Assembly: GCA_019694555.1 (NCBI GenBank)
Contig: JAIBBS010000043.1
Span: 1-51,142, forward strand
Reading direction: 5' to 3'
Source of the DNA: Nannocystaceae bacterium
GTDB taxonomy: Bacteria > Myxococcota_A > Polyangia > Nannocystales > Nannocystaceae
DNA length: 51,142 bases
Made by a program: the position numbers and the translations under genes. This document shows positions 25,405-33,519 of the stretch, one piece after another; within the stretch, counting starts at the first letter, position 1; every line of letters begins with the position of its first letter. The notes beneath the pieces are model-generated. The model was given only the letters and a program-made list of their open reading frames with translations. It made no database searches and was not told the origin of the DNA.

Positions 25405-26199
25405 TCAACCACCCGAGAACATCGCGACATACGGTCGCGGATCGAAGTACAGGCGCATCGAGACGATGCGACCGCCCTGGACCTTGAACCACTCCGCGAC
25501 CTCGGTGGTGCCGATCGCCGGCACCGCCGTGATCAACTGATAGCGCAGGCACACCTCGTCACCGCGCTCGAGTTCACCCAGCAGCTCGACCGAGCGGATG
25601 ATCGGCTGCAGCTTCGCGAGCTCGGCCAGCAGCGGCTCGGCGCGATCGAAGCGATCGATCGGCCCCTGGAAATCGACGCTGGGCGACAGGCGCTCCGCTG
25701 CGAGATCGAGCTTCCCGGTCGTCCAGGCGTCGTGGTAGGCGCGCACGATCTCGCGCGCGCTGGGGCCGAACAGCGGTCCGCGGTCGCGACCCTCGGCGGC
25801 GTCGCGCAGCCGATGCATGAGCGCGCCCCAGGTGGTGTTGCACAGCGGCAGTCCGCCGTCGCCGCTGGCCCAGCCGATGTGACCGAAGCGCAGCAACGTG
25901 CCGTCGCCGTCGGGCTGCAGCTCGGCGACGATCTTGGTGTCGACCCACTCGCGCGGACTCTTGGGGTTGTCCACGCAGGTCCACGTCAGCGCGCGGGCGC
26001 GGTCGTGGCGGTCGACGCGAAAGTGCATCATCACGCTGTCGCCGTCGAAGCCGAAGCGCAGCACCGCGCCGGGCTCGGGGGTCGCGACGGTGCTGGCGGT
26101 CCACCAGCGACGCAGGCCCGACTCGGTGGTGAGGAGATCGAACACGCGCTCGGGCGGCGCGGCGATGCGGATCTGGTGGCGGCTGGCGTACTCGGTCAT
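25405..26199 (-). CDS. SRPBCC (AHSA1-like) domain fused to SnoaL-like domain
   Basis: 264 residues from the ATG at 26199, with AAGGAG 7-12 nt upstream. Residues 1-140 form an Activator-of-Hsp90-type SRPBCC fold (ASRHQIRIAAPPERVFDLLTT, RRWWTASTVATPEPGAVLRF, LLRFGHIGWASGDGG). Residues about 150-264 are an NTF2/SnoaL-like fold (REIVRAYHDAWTTGKLDLAAERL, WFKVQGGRIVSMRLYFD). Both bind small hydrophobic ligands or act as cyclase-like enzymes. The combination downstream of an ECF sigma gene, 17 bp away, resembles ECF systems whose sigma or partner carries a SnoaL domain, so a ligand-sensing role is possible (inference). Confidence 0.87.
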   Translation of the reverse strand: MTEYASRHQIRIAAPPERVFDLLTTESGLRRWWTASTVATPEPGAVLRFGFDGDSVMMHFRVDRHDRARALTWTCVDNPKSPREWVDTKIVAELQPDGDGTLLRFGHIGWASGDGGLPLCNTTWGALMHRLRDAAEGRDRGPLFGPSAREIVRAYHDAWTTGKLDLAAERLSPSVDFQGPIDRFDRAEPLLAELAKLQPIIRSVELLGELERGDEVCLRYQLITAVPAIGTTEVAEWFKVQGGRIVSMRLYFDPRPYVAMFSGG

Positions 26200-26216
26200 G
26201 GCGTCTCCTTCTGGCT

Positions 26217-27038
26217 TCAATTCGCGTCGTCGAATCCGCGCAACAGCGTGCGGATCCCCTGTGCGAAATCCTCGGGGCTGCCGTGCTGGGGCAGGCCGCG
26301 GACGATCTCCGCGCCGCTGCGCAGCCGCTCGATGTCGACGCGCAGACGATCCTCGCGCACGACCGGCAGGCGTGCGAACGGCGGCGCCGCGGGATCGACG
26401 ATGCCGCCCGCGATCGCCAGCGGCAGCACCCGCCGGCAGCGACAGGCGTTGGCGGGATCCGCCAGGCCGCAGCGCCCGGCGAAGAACGCATCCATCTCGG
26501 CGCGCGCGCGTGACAGCCGCTTGCGATACGCCGCCGGCGTGATCTCGAGGATGGCGGCGGCCTCGTCGCCCGCGAGCTCCAAGATCTCGCCCAGGATGTA
26601 CGCGACGCGGTGCGGGCGGTCGAGGCACAGCAGCATGCCCTGGACGCAGACCTGTTTGGCTTCGTCGATCAAGGCGGCGTGCTCGGGCGCCAGCGTCATG
26701 CCGGCCGAGGCCGCGACCGCGGCGTCGAGCGACTCGCCCAGATCGTCGAAGTTCGACTCGCGGCGCCGCAGCGCGATCTTGGTGTTGATCAACGCGTGCA
26801 CCGCAAGCCGGTGCACCCACGTGCCGAACGACGACTCGCCGCGGAAGGAGCCCAGCTTGGTGACCATGCGCACCAGGATCTCCTGCGAGGCATCCCGCGC
26901 ATCCTCGGCGGTGCCGAGCATGCGCAGCGCGAGGTGGAACACGCGGTCCTGCATCGCGCGCACGACCTCGGCGAGCGCGTCGCGGTCGCCCGCCTGCGCG
27001 CGCGCGACCATGGCTTCGATGGATTTCGGCTGGTTCAC
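26217..27038 (-). CDS. ECF-type sigma factor with cysteine-containing C-terminal extension
   Basis: 273 residues from GTG 27038. Region 2: MVARAQAGDRDALAEVVRAM, DARDASQEILVRMVTKLGSF and FGTWVHRLAVHALINTK. Region 4 is seen in GMLLCLDRPHRVAYILGEILEL, with the HTH in AAAILEITPAAYRKRLSRAR. It is followed by about 80 extra residues starting MDAFFAGRCGLADPANACRC. The Cys cluster after region 4 is a feature of some long ECF factors and might bind metal or sense redox state (inference). It is upstream of, and co-directional with, the SRPBCC/SnoaL gene. No anti-sigma gene is adjacent. Confidence 0.88.
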   Translation of the reverse strand: MNQPKSIEAMVARAQAGDRDALAEVVRAMQDRVFHLALRMLGTAEDARDASQEILVRMVTKLGSFRGESSFGTWVHRLAVHALINTKIALRRRESNFDDLGESLDAAVAASAGMTLAPEHAALIDEAKQVCVQGMLLCLDRPHRVAYILGEILELAGDEAAAILEITPAAYRKRLSRARAEMDAFFAGRCGLADPANACRCRRVLPLAIAGGIVDPAAPPFARLPVVREDRLRVDIERLRSGAEIVRGLPQHGSPEDFAQGIRTLLRGFDDAN

Positions 27039-27167
27039 GAGGGCCCCCCGGGTCGTCGACGCGACCCTGCGCGCCAGCCTACGGCACCGTCGCGGCGCGG
27101 GTCCGCCCCCGCGCGACCGCGGCAGCCCAGGGCTTCGGACGGTCGCACAGCGGCGGCGTCGGGGTTC

Positions 27168-27192
27168 ATGGCTGCTTCGACAGCGCAGCCAT
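27168..27192. other. Inverted repeat in intergenic region
   Basis: atggctgc and gcagccat pair perfectly around a 9-nt loop within the 261-bp gap between minus-strand genes. It could be a terminator for the lipoprotein gene upstream or an operator; nothing else is evident in this gap. Confidence 0.35.
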
Positions 27193-27299
27193 CCGCCGTG
27201 TGACCGACCGCCGCCGGCGTCACGAAACCGCCGGCCGTCCTGTCCGAGCGACGCTCGCTCGCTCGAACGACGGCTCGAGGCGCAGCCGACGAGCCTTCG

Positions 27300-27950
27300 C
27301 TAGCGCGCCGCCTGCGACGGCGGGACCGCGGTCGGCCGCGGCTGCCGCGTCGGCGGCTCGGCGAAGGCATGCGGCGCGAACAAGACCGCGGCTTCGTGAT
27401 TGCGCACCCACGGTGCGTCGCCCTCGTCGAGCGCGACGGTCTCCGTCAGCACGCCGTGTTCGTAGTCGTAGTGCTGGTCGATGCGGTAGGTGTCGAACGG
27501 CGCCGCGCGGGGTACGTCTGCATGCAGGCGCAGCGCGGCGGTGCGGAAGTCGGGGTCGGCGTGGCCGTCGCCGCGCCCGAGACTGGAGGCGATCGCGACC
27601 GGCACGACGTCACCGGCGACGCCGCCGAGGTCGAGCCGGAAGTACATCGTCTGTTCGCGCGGCCCTGCGCTGCCGTCGTAGTCGGGATGGCGACGGCGCA
27701 GGTGCTTCACGGACTCCCAGTGATCGGCGTAGCGGCGCTGCTCGACGGTGAACTCGTAGTCGAAGCTCGGCGCACGCTGCCATGTGCCGTCGACGAGGCG
27801 CTCGGTCTGCCCGCGGCCGACCCACACGAGCGTCAGCTCGGGCTGCGGCGGCGCGCCCGCTTCGGTGGGCAGCACGCCCGCATCGGCGCCGTGGCAGCCG
27901 GCGAGCATGATCAGCGCGAGGGTCGCAAGCGTGGAGGTGCAGACGGTCAT
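27300..27950 (-). CDS. Lipoprotein of unknown function
   Basis: 216 residues from the ATG at 27950, stop TAG. The signal MTVCTSTLATLALIMLAGC places the lipobox Cys near residue 19. The mature part has an acidic/aromatic pattern with short strands (TLVWVGRGQTERLVDGTW, TMYFRLDLGGVAGDVVPVAI, YRIDQHYDYEHGVLTETVAL) and no Cys, suggesting a beta-rich domain. I recognise no family. It is divergent from a LysR regulator with 77 bp between, where repeated GTTGT/ACAAC half-sites occur, so it is likely controlled by that regulator. Confidence 0.8.
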   Translation of the reverse strand: MTVCTSTLATLALIMLAGCHGADAGVLPTEAGAPPQPELTLVWVGRGQTERLVDGTWQRAPSFDYEFTVEQRRYADHWESVKHLRRRHPDYDGSAGPREQTMYFRLDLGGVAGDVVPVAIASSLGRGDGHADPDFRTAALRLHADVPRAAPFDTYRIDQHYDYEHGVLTETVALDEGDAPWVRNHEAAVLFAPHAFAEPPTRQPRPTAVPPSQAAR

Positions 27951-27974
27951 GGCACCAGCATGACCCTCTCCCCC

Positions 27975-28023
27975 GTTGTGACCACGCCCACGAAGGACAA
28001 CGCGACGTTGTAGAATCGACAAC
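27975..28023. promoter_or_regulatory. Probable LysR operator with four half-sites
   Basis: GTTGT at 27975, ACAAC at 27997, GTTGT at 28007 and ACAAC at 28019. The last pair forms GTTGT-N7-ACAAC, which fits the T-N11-A LysR box. A TAGAAT -10-like hexamer (28011-28016) sits inside it, 11 nt before the LysR start, as expected for autorepression. Confidence 0.6.
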
Positions 28024-28027
28024 ACCG

Positions 28028-28897
28028 ATGAACCTCAACCATCTGGCCCTGGTCGTGGCGGTGGCCGAGCACGGCAGCTTGCGGCGGGCCGCCGAGGCCG
28101 TGGGCACCGACGCGGGCAACCTCAGCCGCGCGATCCGTGCGTGCGAGCGCGACCTCGGCGTGGCGCTGTTCACCCGCGCCGCGCGACGCGTGACGCCGAC
28201 CGCCGCGGGTGCAGCCTTCGTGGCCTCGATCGGCGCGCCGTTGGCGAACCTCGCCAGCGCGGCGGCACGGCTGCACGATCGTGCGGACGAGCCCCGCGGG
28301 CTCGTCACACTCACGGCCCCGCCCGATCTCGGACCCAGCGTGATCGCGCCCATCCTCGGCGAGTTCCGTCGCGCGCACCCCGAGGTCCGCGTGCGCCTGG
28401 TGCTCGACGTCGCGCTGGTCCGAGTGGGCACCGATGCCGATCTCGCGGTGCGTGCGGGACCCGGCGGTCCCGGCCGCCTGCGCGCGCGCCGACTCGGTGA
28501 CGTGCGCGCGGGCTTCTTCGCCGCACCGAAGTACCTCGCGCGTCGCGGCGTGCCGGCCAGCGTCGCCGAGTTGCCGGCCCACGACGGCCTGTGGCCCGCA
28601 CGTCCGCGCCGGCGCAGCTTCGCCGACGCGGCCCATCCGCCGCCGCCGACGATCGACTGCGACGACTTCGCGACCTTGCTCGCGCTGGCCAAGGCCGGTG
28701 CGGGCATCGCCGTGTTGCCGCTGCACCTCGCCGCCGTCGAGCTCGGCGACGGTGGCCTGGTGCGGGTGCTGCCGCAGCTCACCCTGCCGGGCGCGCCGCT
28801 GCGGCTGGTGACCGCGCCCGAGCGTCCGCTCCCGCCGCGCGTCGCAGCGCTGCGTGACTTCCTGATCGCCCGTGTGCCCGCGCGGCTGGGCAGCTGA
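28028..28897 (+). CDS. LysR-family transcriptional regulator
   Basis: 289 residues. N-terminal winged HTH: LNHLALVVAVAEHGSLRRAAEAV, then SRAIRACERDLGVALFTRAARRV with TPTAAG. The effector domain has GLVTLTAPPDLGPSVI and the usual LLALAKAGAGIAVLP ligand-pocket stretch. Divergent from the lipoprotein at 27300-27950 across the half-site region, the standard layout of a LysR factor and its target. The effector is unknown. Convergent with the glycosyltransferase gene, with only 3 bases between the stops. Confidence 0.93.
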   Translation: MNLNHLALVVAVAEHGSLRRAAEAVGTDAGNLSRAIRACERDLGVALFTRAARRVTPTAAGAAFVASIGAPLANLASAAARLHDRADEPRGLVTLTAPPDLGPSVIAPILGEFRRAHPEVRVRLVLDVALVRVGTDADLAVRAGPGGPGRLRARRLGDVRAGFFAAPKYLARRGVPASVAELPAHDGLWPARPRRRSFADAAHPPPPTIDCDDFATLLALAKAGAGIAVLPLHLAAVELGDGGLVRVLPQLTLPGAPLRLVTAPERPLPPRVAALRDFLIARVPARLGS

Positions 28898-28900
28898 GCG

Positions 28901-29686
28901 TCACTTGAGCAGTCGGCCGGCGCGCGAGCGCGCCGCGTCCGCGAACAGGCGCGCCGCGAACGGCAGGTCGTGCACGAGGTAGCGCTTCGCCAGTCGCTTG
29001 GGTTCCTGCGTGAGCCGGTGGACCCACTCCATGCCGATGTCCTGCACCCACTCGGGTGCGCGCTGCACCTGGCCGGAGATGAAGCCCAGGCTGATGCCGA
29101 CGCCGATGAACCACGTCGCGGGGAAGCGATCGCGCAGCCCGCGGGCGACGTACTCCTGCTTGGGTGAGCCGAAGGCGACGTAGACGATGTCGGGCGCGCA
29201 GGCCTCGAGCTCGCGCGCGATCGCGTCGAGCTGTTCGTCGGTCGCCGGCAGCGACACGCGTGGGCTCGACAGCCCGCACACGCGCGTGCCGCGGTAGCGC
29301 TGCTCGAGCACGGCCTTGGCGCCCTCGGCCGCGCCGGCGTCGCCGCCCAGCAGGTACAGCGAGCGGCCCTCGTCGGCGGCACGCTCGGCGATGAGCCACG
29401 ACAGCGTCGAGCCGGCGATGCGCACCGGCAGCGGATCGCCCTGCAGCTTGCTCGCCCACACCAGCGGCATGCCGTCGGCGACGCGCAGGTCGGCGGCGCC
29501 GTACAGCGCGCGCATCTCGGGATCGAGCGCGTAGCGTCGCAGGATGTCGAGGTTCGCGGTCACGATCCAGCCGCCGCGGCCGGCGTGCAGGCCACCGAAC
29601 ATCTCGTCGAGCAAGGACTCGTAGTCGAGCACGTCCAGCGACATGCCCATGAGATCGATCGTGCGCGGGACGTCGTTCATCGTCAT
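28901..29686 (-). CDS. WecG/TagA/CpsF-family glycosyltransferase
   Basis: 261 residues from the ATG at 29686 (29680 is an alternative). Family marks: GGWIVTANLDILRRYALDP, ADGMPLVWASKLQGDPLPVRIAGSTL, LYLLGGDAGAAEGA, VYVAFGSPKQEYVARGL and the end region ISGQVQRAPEWVQDIGMEWVHRL with EPKRLAKRYL. These enzymes transfer N-acetylmannosamine-type sugars to lipid-linked carriers at the inner face of the membrane during surface glycan synthesis. It follows the GT2 gene by 4 bp, so the two are one operon for a capsule, exopolysaccharide or teichoic-like polymer. Confidence 0.93.
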   Translation of the reverse strand: MTMNDVPRTIDLMGMSLDVLDYESLLDEMFGGLHAGRGGWIVTANLDILRRYALDPEMRALYGAADLRVADGMPLVWASKLQGDPLPVRIAGSTLSWLIAERAADEGRSLYLLGGDAGAAEGAKAVLEQRYRGTRVCGLSSPRVSLPATDEQLDAIARELEACAPDIVYVAFGSPKQEYVARGLRDRFPATWFIGVGISLGFISGQVQRAPEWVQDIGMEWVHRLTQEPKRLAKRYLVHDLPFAARLFADAARSRAGRLLK

Positions 29687-29690
29687 CTCG

Positions 29691-30566
29691 TCAACGGCTG
29701 GCGCGCGAGGTCGTGTCGCGCTCCCAGACCTTCTCCATGCGCTTGCGCAGCTTCTCCTGCGCGCGCAGCTTGGCCAGGAACATGACCCCGAGGTAGACGG
29801 GCGCGTGCGGCCACAGCCGGGGCGTGCGCGCGAGGATCTGCAGCGTGCGCCCGGCGCTGGTGTTGCCGTGCGCCTGCAGCTCGGGGAACTTCTGCCGCAG
29901 CTCGTACTGCCCGGCACGGGCGCGCGTGTTGATCAGCAGCACGCCCGAGATCGTGCGCGGGGGATGGATCGTGAAGCTCGCCTTGGGCGTGGCGCGACGC
30001 TCGTGCGGCGCTGCGATCAAGCGCGCGAACTCGTCGTCGGCGATGACATCGGGGAAACGATCGAAGCGCTCGCGGCCGCGCCGCGAGAACGCGTACACGC
30101 CCGAGCCGATCATGTTCTCGCGGAAGTACGGCAGGCTGGTCCAGACCTTGTAGAACGAGCGCACCAGCGGCGAGCGGTCCTCGAACGCGACGATGGCCTG
30201 CGGCGCCGCGACCACGATCGGCGAGTCGTCGCCCAGCAGCGCTGCGACCTCGCGGATCGCCCGCGCGTCGAGCTGCACGTCGGCGTCGACGTAGAAGCGC
30301 GGGAAGCCGGTGACGTGATCGTCGCCGAGGTTGAGCGCGCCGATCTTCGAGCCCACCGGCGTCTCGACCACCTTGACCCGCGGTTCGAACTTGCGCGCGC
30401 GCGCGGCGGTGTCGTCCTTGCAGCCGTTGCAGACCACGACGATCTCGAACTCGCCGGGCTTCGCGTCGGCGAGGATCGCCGAGAGGCAGCGCTCGATGAC
30501 CTCGCCCTCGTTGTAGGCCGGGATCACGATCGCGATCGGACCGGAGGGCGACGGCGGCGTGGACAC
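29691..30566 (-). CDS. GT2-family glycosyltransferase
   Basis: 291 residues from GTG 30566. The GT-A fold is seen in IAIVIPAYNEGEVIERCLSAI, FEIVVVCNGCKDDTAARA and the DxD-like YVDADVQLDARA. Then follows GSGVYAFSRRGRERFDRFPD with DDEFARLIA. It should add a sugar from a nucleotide donor in the cytoplasm, presumably to the same glycan as the WecG-like enzyme 4 bp downstream. A CATCAT hexamer stands 6 nt before the start. Confidence 0.9.
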   Translation of the reverse strand: MSTPPSPSGPIAIVIPAYNEGEVIERCLSAILADAKPGEFEIVVVCNGCKDDTAARARKFEPRVKVVETPVGSKIGALNLGDDHVTGFPRFYVDADVQLDARAIREVAALLGDDSPIVVAAPQAIVAFEDRSPLVRSFYKVWTSLPYFRENMIGSGVYAFSRRGRERFDRFPDVIADDEFARLIAAPHERRATPKASFTIHPPRTISGVLLINTRARAGQYELRQKFPELQAHGNTSAGRTLQILARTPRLWPHAPVYLGVMFLAKLRAQEKLRKRMEKVWERDTTSRASR

Positions 30567-30675
30567 GGCGCGATGATGCCCCAGCGGGCCGGCGGCGCGC
30601 GAGGGCCCGCCCGCGGACGCGGCGCGGCGGCGCGGCGGGGCGCGCCCGCGCAACCGCGCGACTGCGCCCGCGCGC

Positions 30676-31653
30676 TCAACCCACCGGCGTGAAGTCCTGG
30701 CAGGCCGAGTCGACCACCATCAGCGCGCTCTGGAACGCGGCCTCGAGATCGCCCTGGCACAGGTCCCACCACACGCCGCGATCGGCCGCGACGAAGATGT
30801 TCGAGACCTCGCGCAGCATCGCGGCCTCGTCGGCGCTGCCGTAGGGACCGTCGCAGCTGCTGTCGCCGCCGATGCCGAGGAACACGACGTTGTCGATGCT
30901 GCCCTTGGCCGCGATGATGGTGTCCGCGATCTCCTGCGCGCTGCGCTGCGGCACCGGTTGCTCGTCCTCGTCGGTGATCGCCACGATGAACAGCACCGCA
31001 TCGTCGCGGACGAAGCCGGCGTTGGGACCGTTCGCCGCGGGCGCGCTCACGACGTCGGCGGCGGTGTTGGCCGGCTGCTCGTCGTCGTTGTCGCCCGAGC
31101 ACTCGTCGGCCTGGCCCATGTAGCCGTCGGGGGTCAGCTGCGTCACGCACTCGTACTCGGTCAGCAGCGCCGGCGAGCTCGAGGACATGAAGTTCTTGCC
31201 GGTCGAATAGCCGCAGCCGCCGCCGGCGCCGGTGTCGTGGAGGAACGGCGGCGCATTGCAGGCATCGATCACACCGAGCTGGAAGTCGTCGAGCCCGTTG
31301 TTGATGTCCAGCAGCGTCTGCGGGAACGAGTCGAACACCGGACCGGCGAGCGCCTCGATCTCCTCCTGCATGCTGCTCGAATTGTCGATCGCGATGACGA
31401 CGTCGACGAGCTTGCAACCGACCTTGGGCCCGCCATCGTCGGCGCCGCTGCTGGCCTCGCCGCCGCCGACGTCGAACTTCATGCCACCGGCGGTGAGGCT
31501 GCCCTCGCCGACGGTGAGGCTGACCGCCGAGCTGCCCGCGTCGTCGTCGGGATCCTCGGGCGGGCTCTCGCTGGGACAGCCGCTCGCGCACGGCACCAGG
31601 ATCGCGAGCGCCGCCGCCGTCGCGACCGCGCGCGCATGGACTCGATGCATCAT
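30676..31653 (-). CDS. VWA-like lipoprotein
   Basis: 325 residues from the ATG at 31653, preceded by AATACT and 9 nt. The signal ends near CASGC, followed by an acidic Ser/Gly/Asp linker. The central domain carries LVDVVIAIDNSSSMQEEIEALAG, the MIDAS-type DxSxS motif of von Willebrand factor A domains, then VLFIVAITDEDEQPVP and IDNVVFLGIGGDSSCDG, the expected later strands. Several Cys pairs are present. A metal-dependent surface adhesion module is likely; this form is widespread in myxobacterial lipoproteins. It lies between two glycosyltransferase genes but is separated by 100-180 bp gaps. Confidence 0.87.
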   Translation of the reverse strand: MMHRVHARAVATAAALAILVPCASGCPSESPPEDPDDDAGSSAVSLTVGEGSLTAGGMKFDVGGGEASSGADDGGPKVGCKLVDVVIAIDNSSSMQEEIEALAGPVFDSFPQTLLDINNGLDDFQLGVIDACNAPPFLHDTGAGGGCGYSTGKNFMSSSSPALLTEYECVTQLTPDGYMGQADECSGDNDDEQPANTAADVVSAPAANGPNAGFVRDDAVLFIVAITDEDEQPVPQRSAQEIADTIIAAKGSIDNVVFLGIGGDSSCDGPYGSADEAAMLREVSNIFVAADRGVWWDLCQGDLEAAFQSALMVVDSACQDFTPVG

Positions 31654-31662
31654 CGTGCTGGA

Positions 31663-31668
31663 AGTATT
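31663..31668 (-). promoter_or_regulatory. -10-like AATACT, 9 nt before start codon
   Basis: On the minus strand AATACT is followed by 9 nt and the ATG at 31653. Confidence 0.4.
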
Positions 31669-31837
31669 GCGCGGCGCGACGACGATCGCCAACGCGTGGC
31701 CGACGATGAACCGCGCGACGGCGCGACGCGGCGAGGCCGGCGCCGCGACTGCATCCGCCACTACCGAAACGACGCCGCGAGCGCTGCGAGTGCGGCGAAG
31801 TCCGTGCGCCGGCACGCGCGAAAACCCGCGGCGCGGA

Positions 31838-32230
31838 TCAGCGCTGCCGCAGCCCGACGAGCTTCACCGCGGCCATCGCCAGCGCGAGCACGGCGACCAG
31901 CACCGCGAGCGCGAGCCCACGATGCACTGCATAGGCGCCGATCACCGCCACCGTCGCGCCCAGCAACCACCACCGATCACGCTGCGCCAACGCGCGCATC
32001 ACCTGCGTGCCCGCGAAGCCCAGCGCCGCGAAGCCCAGCAGCCACGGCACACTCGCCAGCGCAGCCGGCGGCAGCCCGTCGCCCAGGCCCGACGCGAGCA
32101 GCGTGATCCACCCGGCGTCTTCGAAGCGCTCGAGCACCGGCACCGCCGCGAGGCCGACGCCGAACCACCGCGCAGCGGCGTCGCGCTCGCGCGCGAGCAT
32201 GCGATCGGCGAGCGGCTGCGCGGCCGTCAC
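31838..32230 (-). CDS. Small membrane protein, four-helix type
   Basis: 130 residues from GTG 32230, which overlaps the stop of the GT4 gene (GTGA). An initial amphipathic stretch is followed by hydrophobic helices WITLLASGLGDGLPP, VPWLLGFAALGFAGTQVMRAL, WWLLGATVAVIGAYAVHRG and LAVLVAVLALAMAAVKLV. No family is recognised. Translational coupling to the glycosyltransferase suggests a role in membrane assembly or export of the glycan. Confidence 0.75.
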   Translation of the reverse strand: MTAAQPLADRMLARERDAAARWFGVGLAAVPVLERFEDAGWITLLASGLGDGLPPAALASVPWLLGFAALGFAGTQVMRALAQRDRWWLLGATVAVIGAYAVHRGLALAVLVAVLALAMAAVKLVGLRQR

Positions 32231-33450
32231 GGCCGCTCGTGCTCGTGCGCGACCGACTCGCGCACCGCGTCGGCCAGCCGCGCGGTCTCGGTCGGCGTGT
32301 AGTGGTGCTTGCGCACCGCCTCGCGGCCCTTCGCGGCCATCGCCTCGAGCTGCGCCGGCGCGGCCGCGAGCACCTCCGCGATCGCATCGGTGATCGCGGG
32401 CTTGCTGCCGGCGGGGATCAGCCAGCCGTTCTCGCGGTGCACGACCAGCTCGGGGATCCCGGCGATGTACGTGGTCAGCACCGGGCGACCGAGTGCGAAC
32501 GCCTCCATGATCACCATCGGCAGGCCCTCGGCGAAGCTCGGCAGCACCAGCGCACGCGCGGCGAGGATCTCGCGGCGCACCTGCTCGCCGCTGATCCAAC
32601 CGGTGATGCGCAGCCGCTCGCCGAGCCCGCGGGCCGCGGCGATGCGCTCGATCTCCGCCCGCATCTCGCCGTCGCCGGCGAGCACGAGCGTCGCGTCGAG
32701 CCCGCGATCGATCGCGTCGGCGAAGGCCTCGACCAGCAGCAGCTGACCCTTCTGCGGCGACAGCCGGCCCACGCACACCAGCGTGCGACTGGTGGGATCG
32801 ATGGGCTGGGCCTCGCGGAAGAACTCGTCGCCGACGGTGCAGTGCACCACGCGGATCTTGTCCCAGTGCTCGTGCGAGACCCAGCGCCGCAGCTGCGCCG
32901 CGCAGTAGTTCGTGATGGCGACCACGAACGCCGAGTCTTCGATCTTGGGGCCGAGCTTGAGGCCGATCGGCGCGTCGAGCTCGTCGGGGCCGTGGACGGT
33001 GAACGAATACGGCGGCCCACCCATCGCACGGGTGATCTGCGCGACCGCGGTGGGGTTGGTGCCGAAGTGCACGTGCACGTGCTCGATGCCGCGACGCTCG
33101 AGCTCGTCGCGCAGCATCATCGCCTCCAGCAGGTACGCGGCATGGACCGGCAGGCCGCGCTGGCTCTTGCGGCCCAGCTGCACCGCCTTGCGTGCGCCGG
33201 CCAGCGTCTCGCGCGGGTGCAGCAGCGCGCGCTTGGCCAGCACCGCCAACCACCTCGCCTTGCTCTGCGACAGCAGGCGGAAGGTCTTGCCGTCCTCGCG
33301 CGCGTCGTCCTCGTCGACGATCTTGTACGGCGTGTGCCGGATCGCGAAGCGGGCGACCTCGCCGACCTGACGCTCCAGCTCCACCAGCTCGCGGCGGATG
33401 AACGTGTGGCTCACCGAGGGGTAGGTCGTCGTCAGGTACGCGATGCGCAA
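32227..33450 (-). CDS. GT4-family glycosyltransferase
   Basis: 407 residues with a probable TTG start at 33450, preceded by AACGAGG at a suitable distance; no ATG or GTG is available near. N-terminal RIAYLTTTYPSVSHTFIRREL and HVHVHFGTNPTAVAQITRAM form the acceptor domain. The C-terminal GT-B half has LVCVGRLSPQKGQLLLVEAF, LAGDGEMRAEIERIA, and the nucleotide-sugar site PSFAEGLPMVIMEAFALGRPV with E7E spacing. It adds a sugar in polysaccharide assembly and is followed by an overlapping membrane-protein gene. Divergent from the plus-strand lipoprotein gene at 33520. Confidence 0.92.
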   Translation of the reverse strand: MRIAYLTTTYPSVSHTFIRRELVELERQVGEVARFAIRHTPYKIVDEDDAREDGKTFRLLSQSKARWLAVLAKRALLHPRETLAGARKAVQLGRKSQRGLPVHAAYLLEAMMLRDELERRGIEHVHVHFGTNPTAVAQITRAMGGPPYSFTVHGPDELDAPIGLKLGPKIEDSAFVVAITNYCAAQLRRWVSHEHWDKIRVVHCTVGDEFFREAQPIDPTSRTLVCVGRLSPQKGQLLLVEAFADAIDRGLDATLVLAGDGEMRAEIERIAAARGLGERLRITGWISGEQVRREILAARALVLPSFAEGLPMVIMEAFALGRPVLTTYIAGIPELVVHRENGWLIPAGSKPAITDAIAEVLAAAPAQLEAMAAKGREAVRKHHYTPTETARLADAVRESVAHEHERP

Positions 33451-33519
33451 GAGGGCCTCGTTCGCGGCGGCATCATGCCCCGCACACGCCGAGCTTGGGA
33501 AGTGTGCTATCACGCGGTC

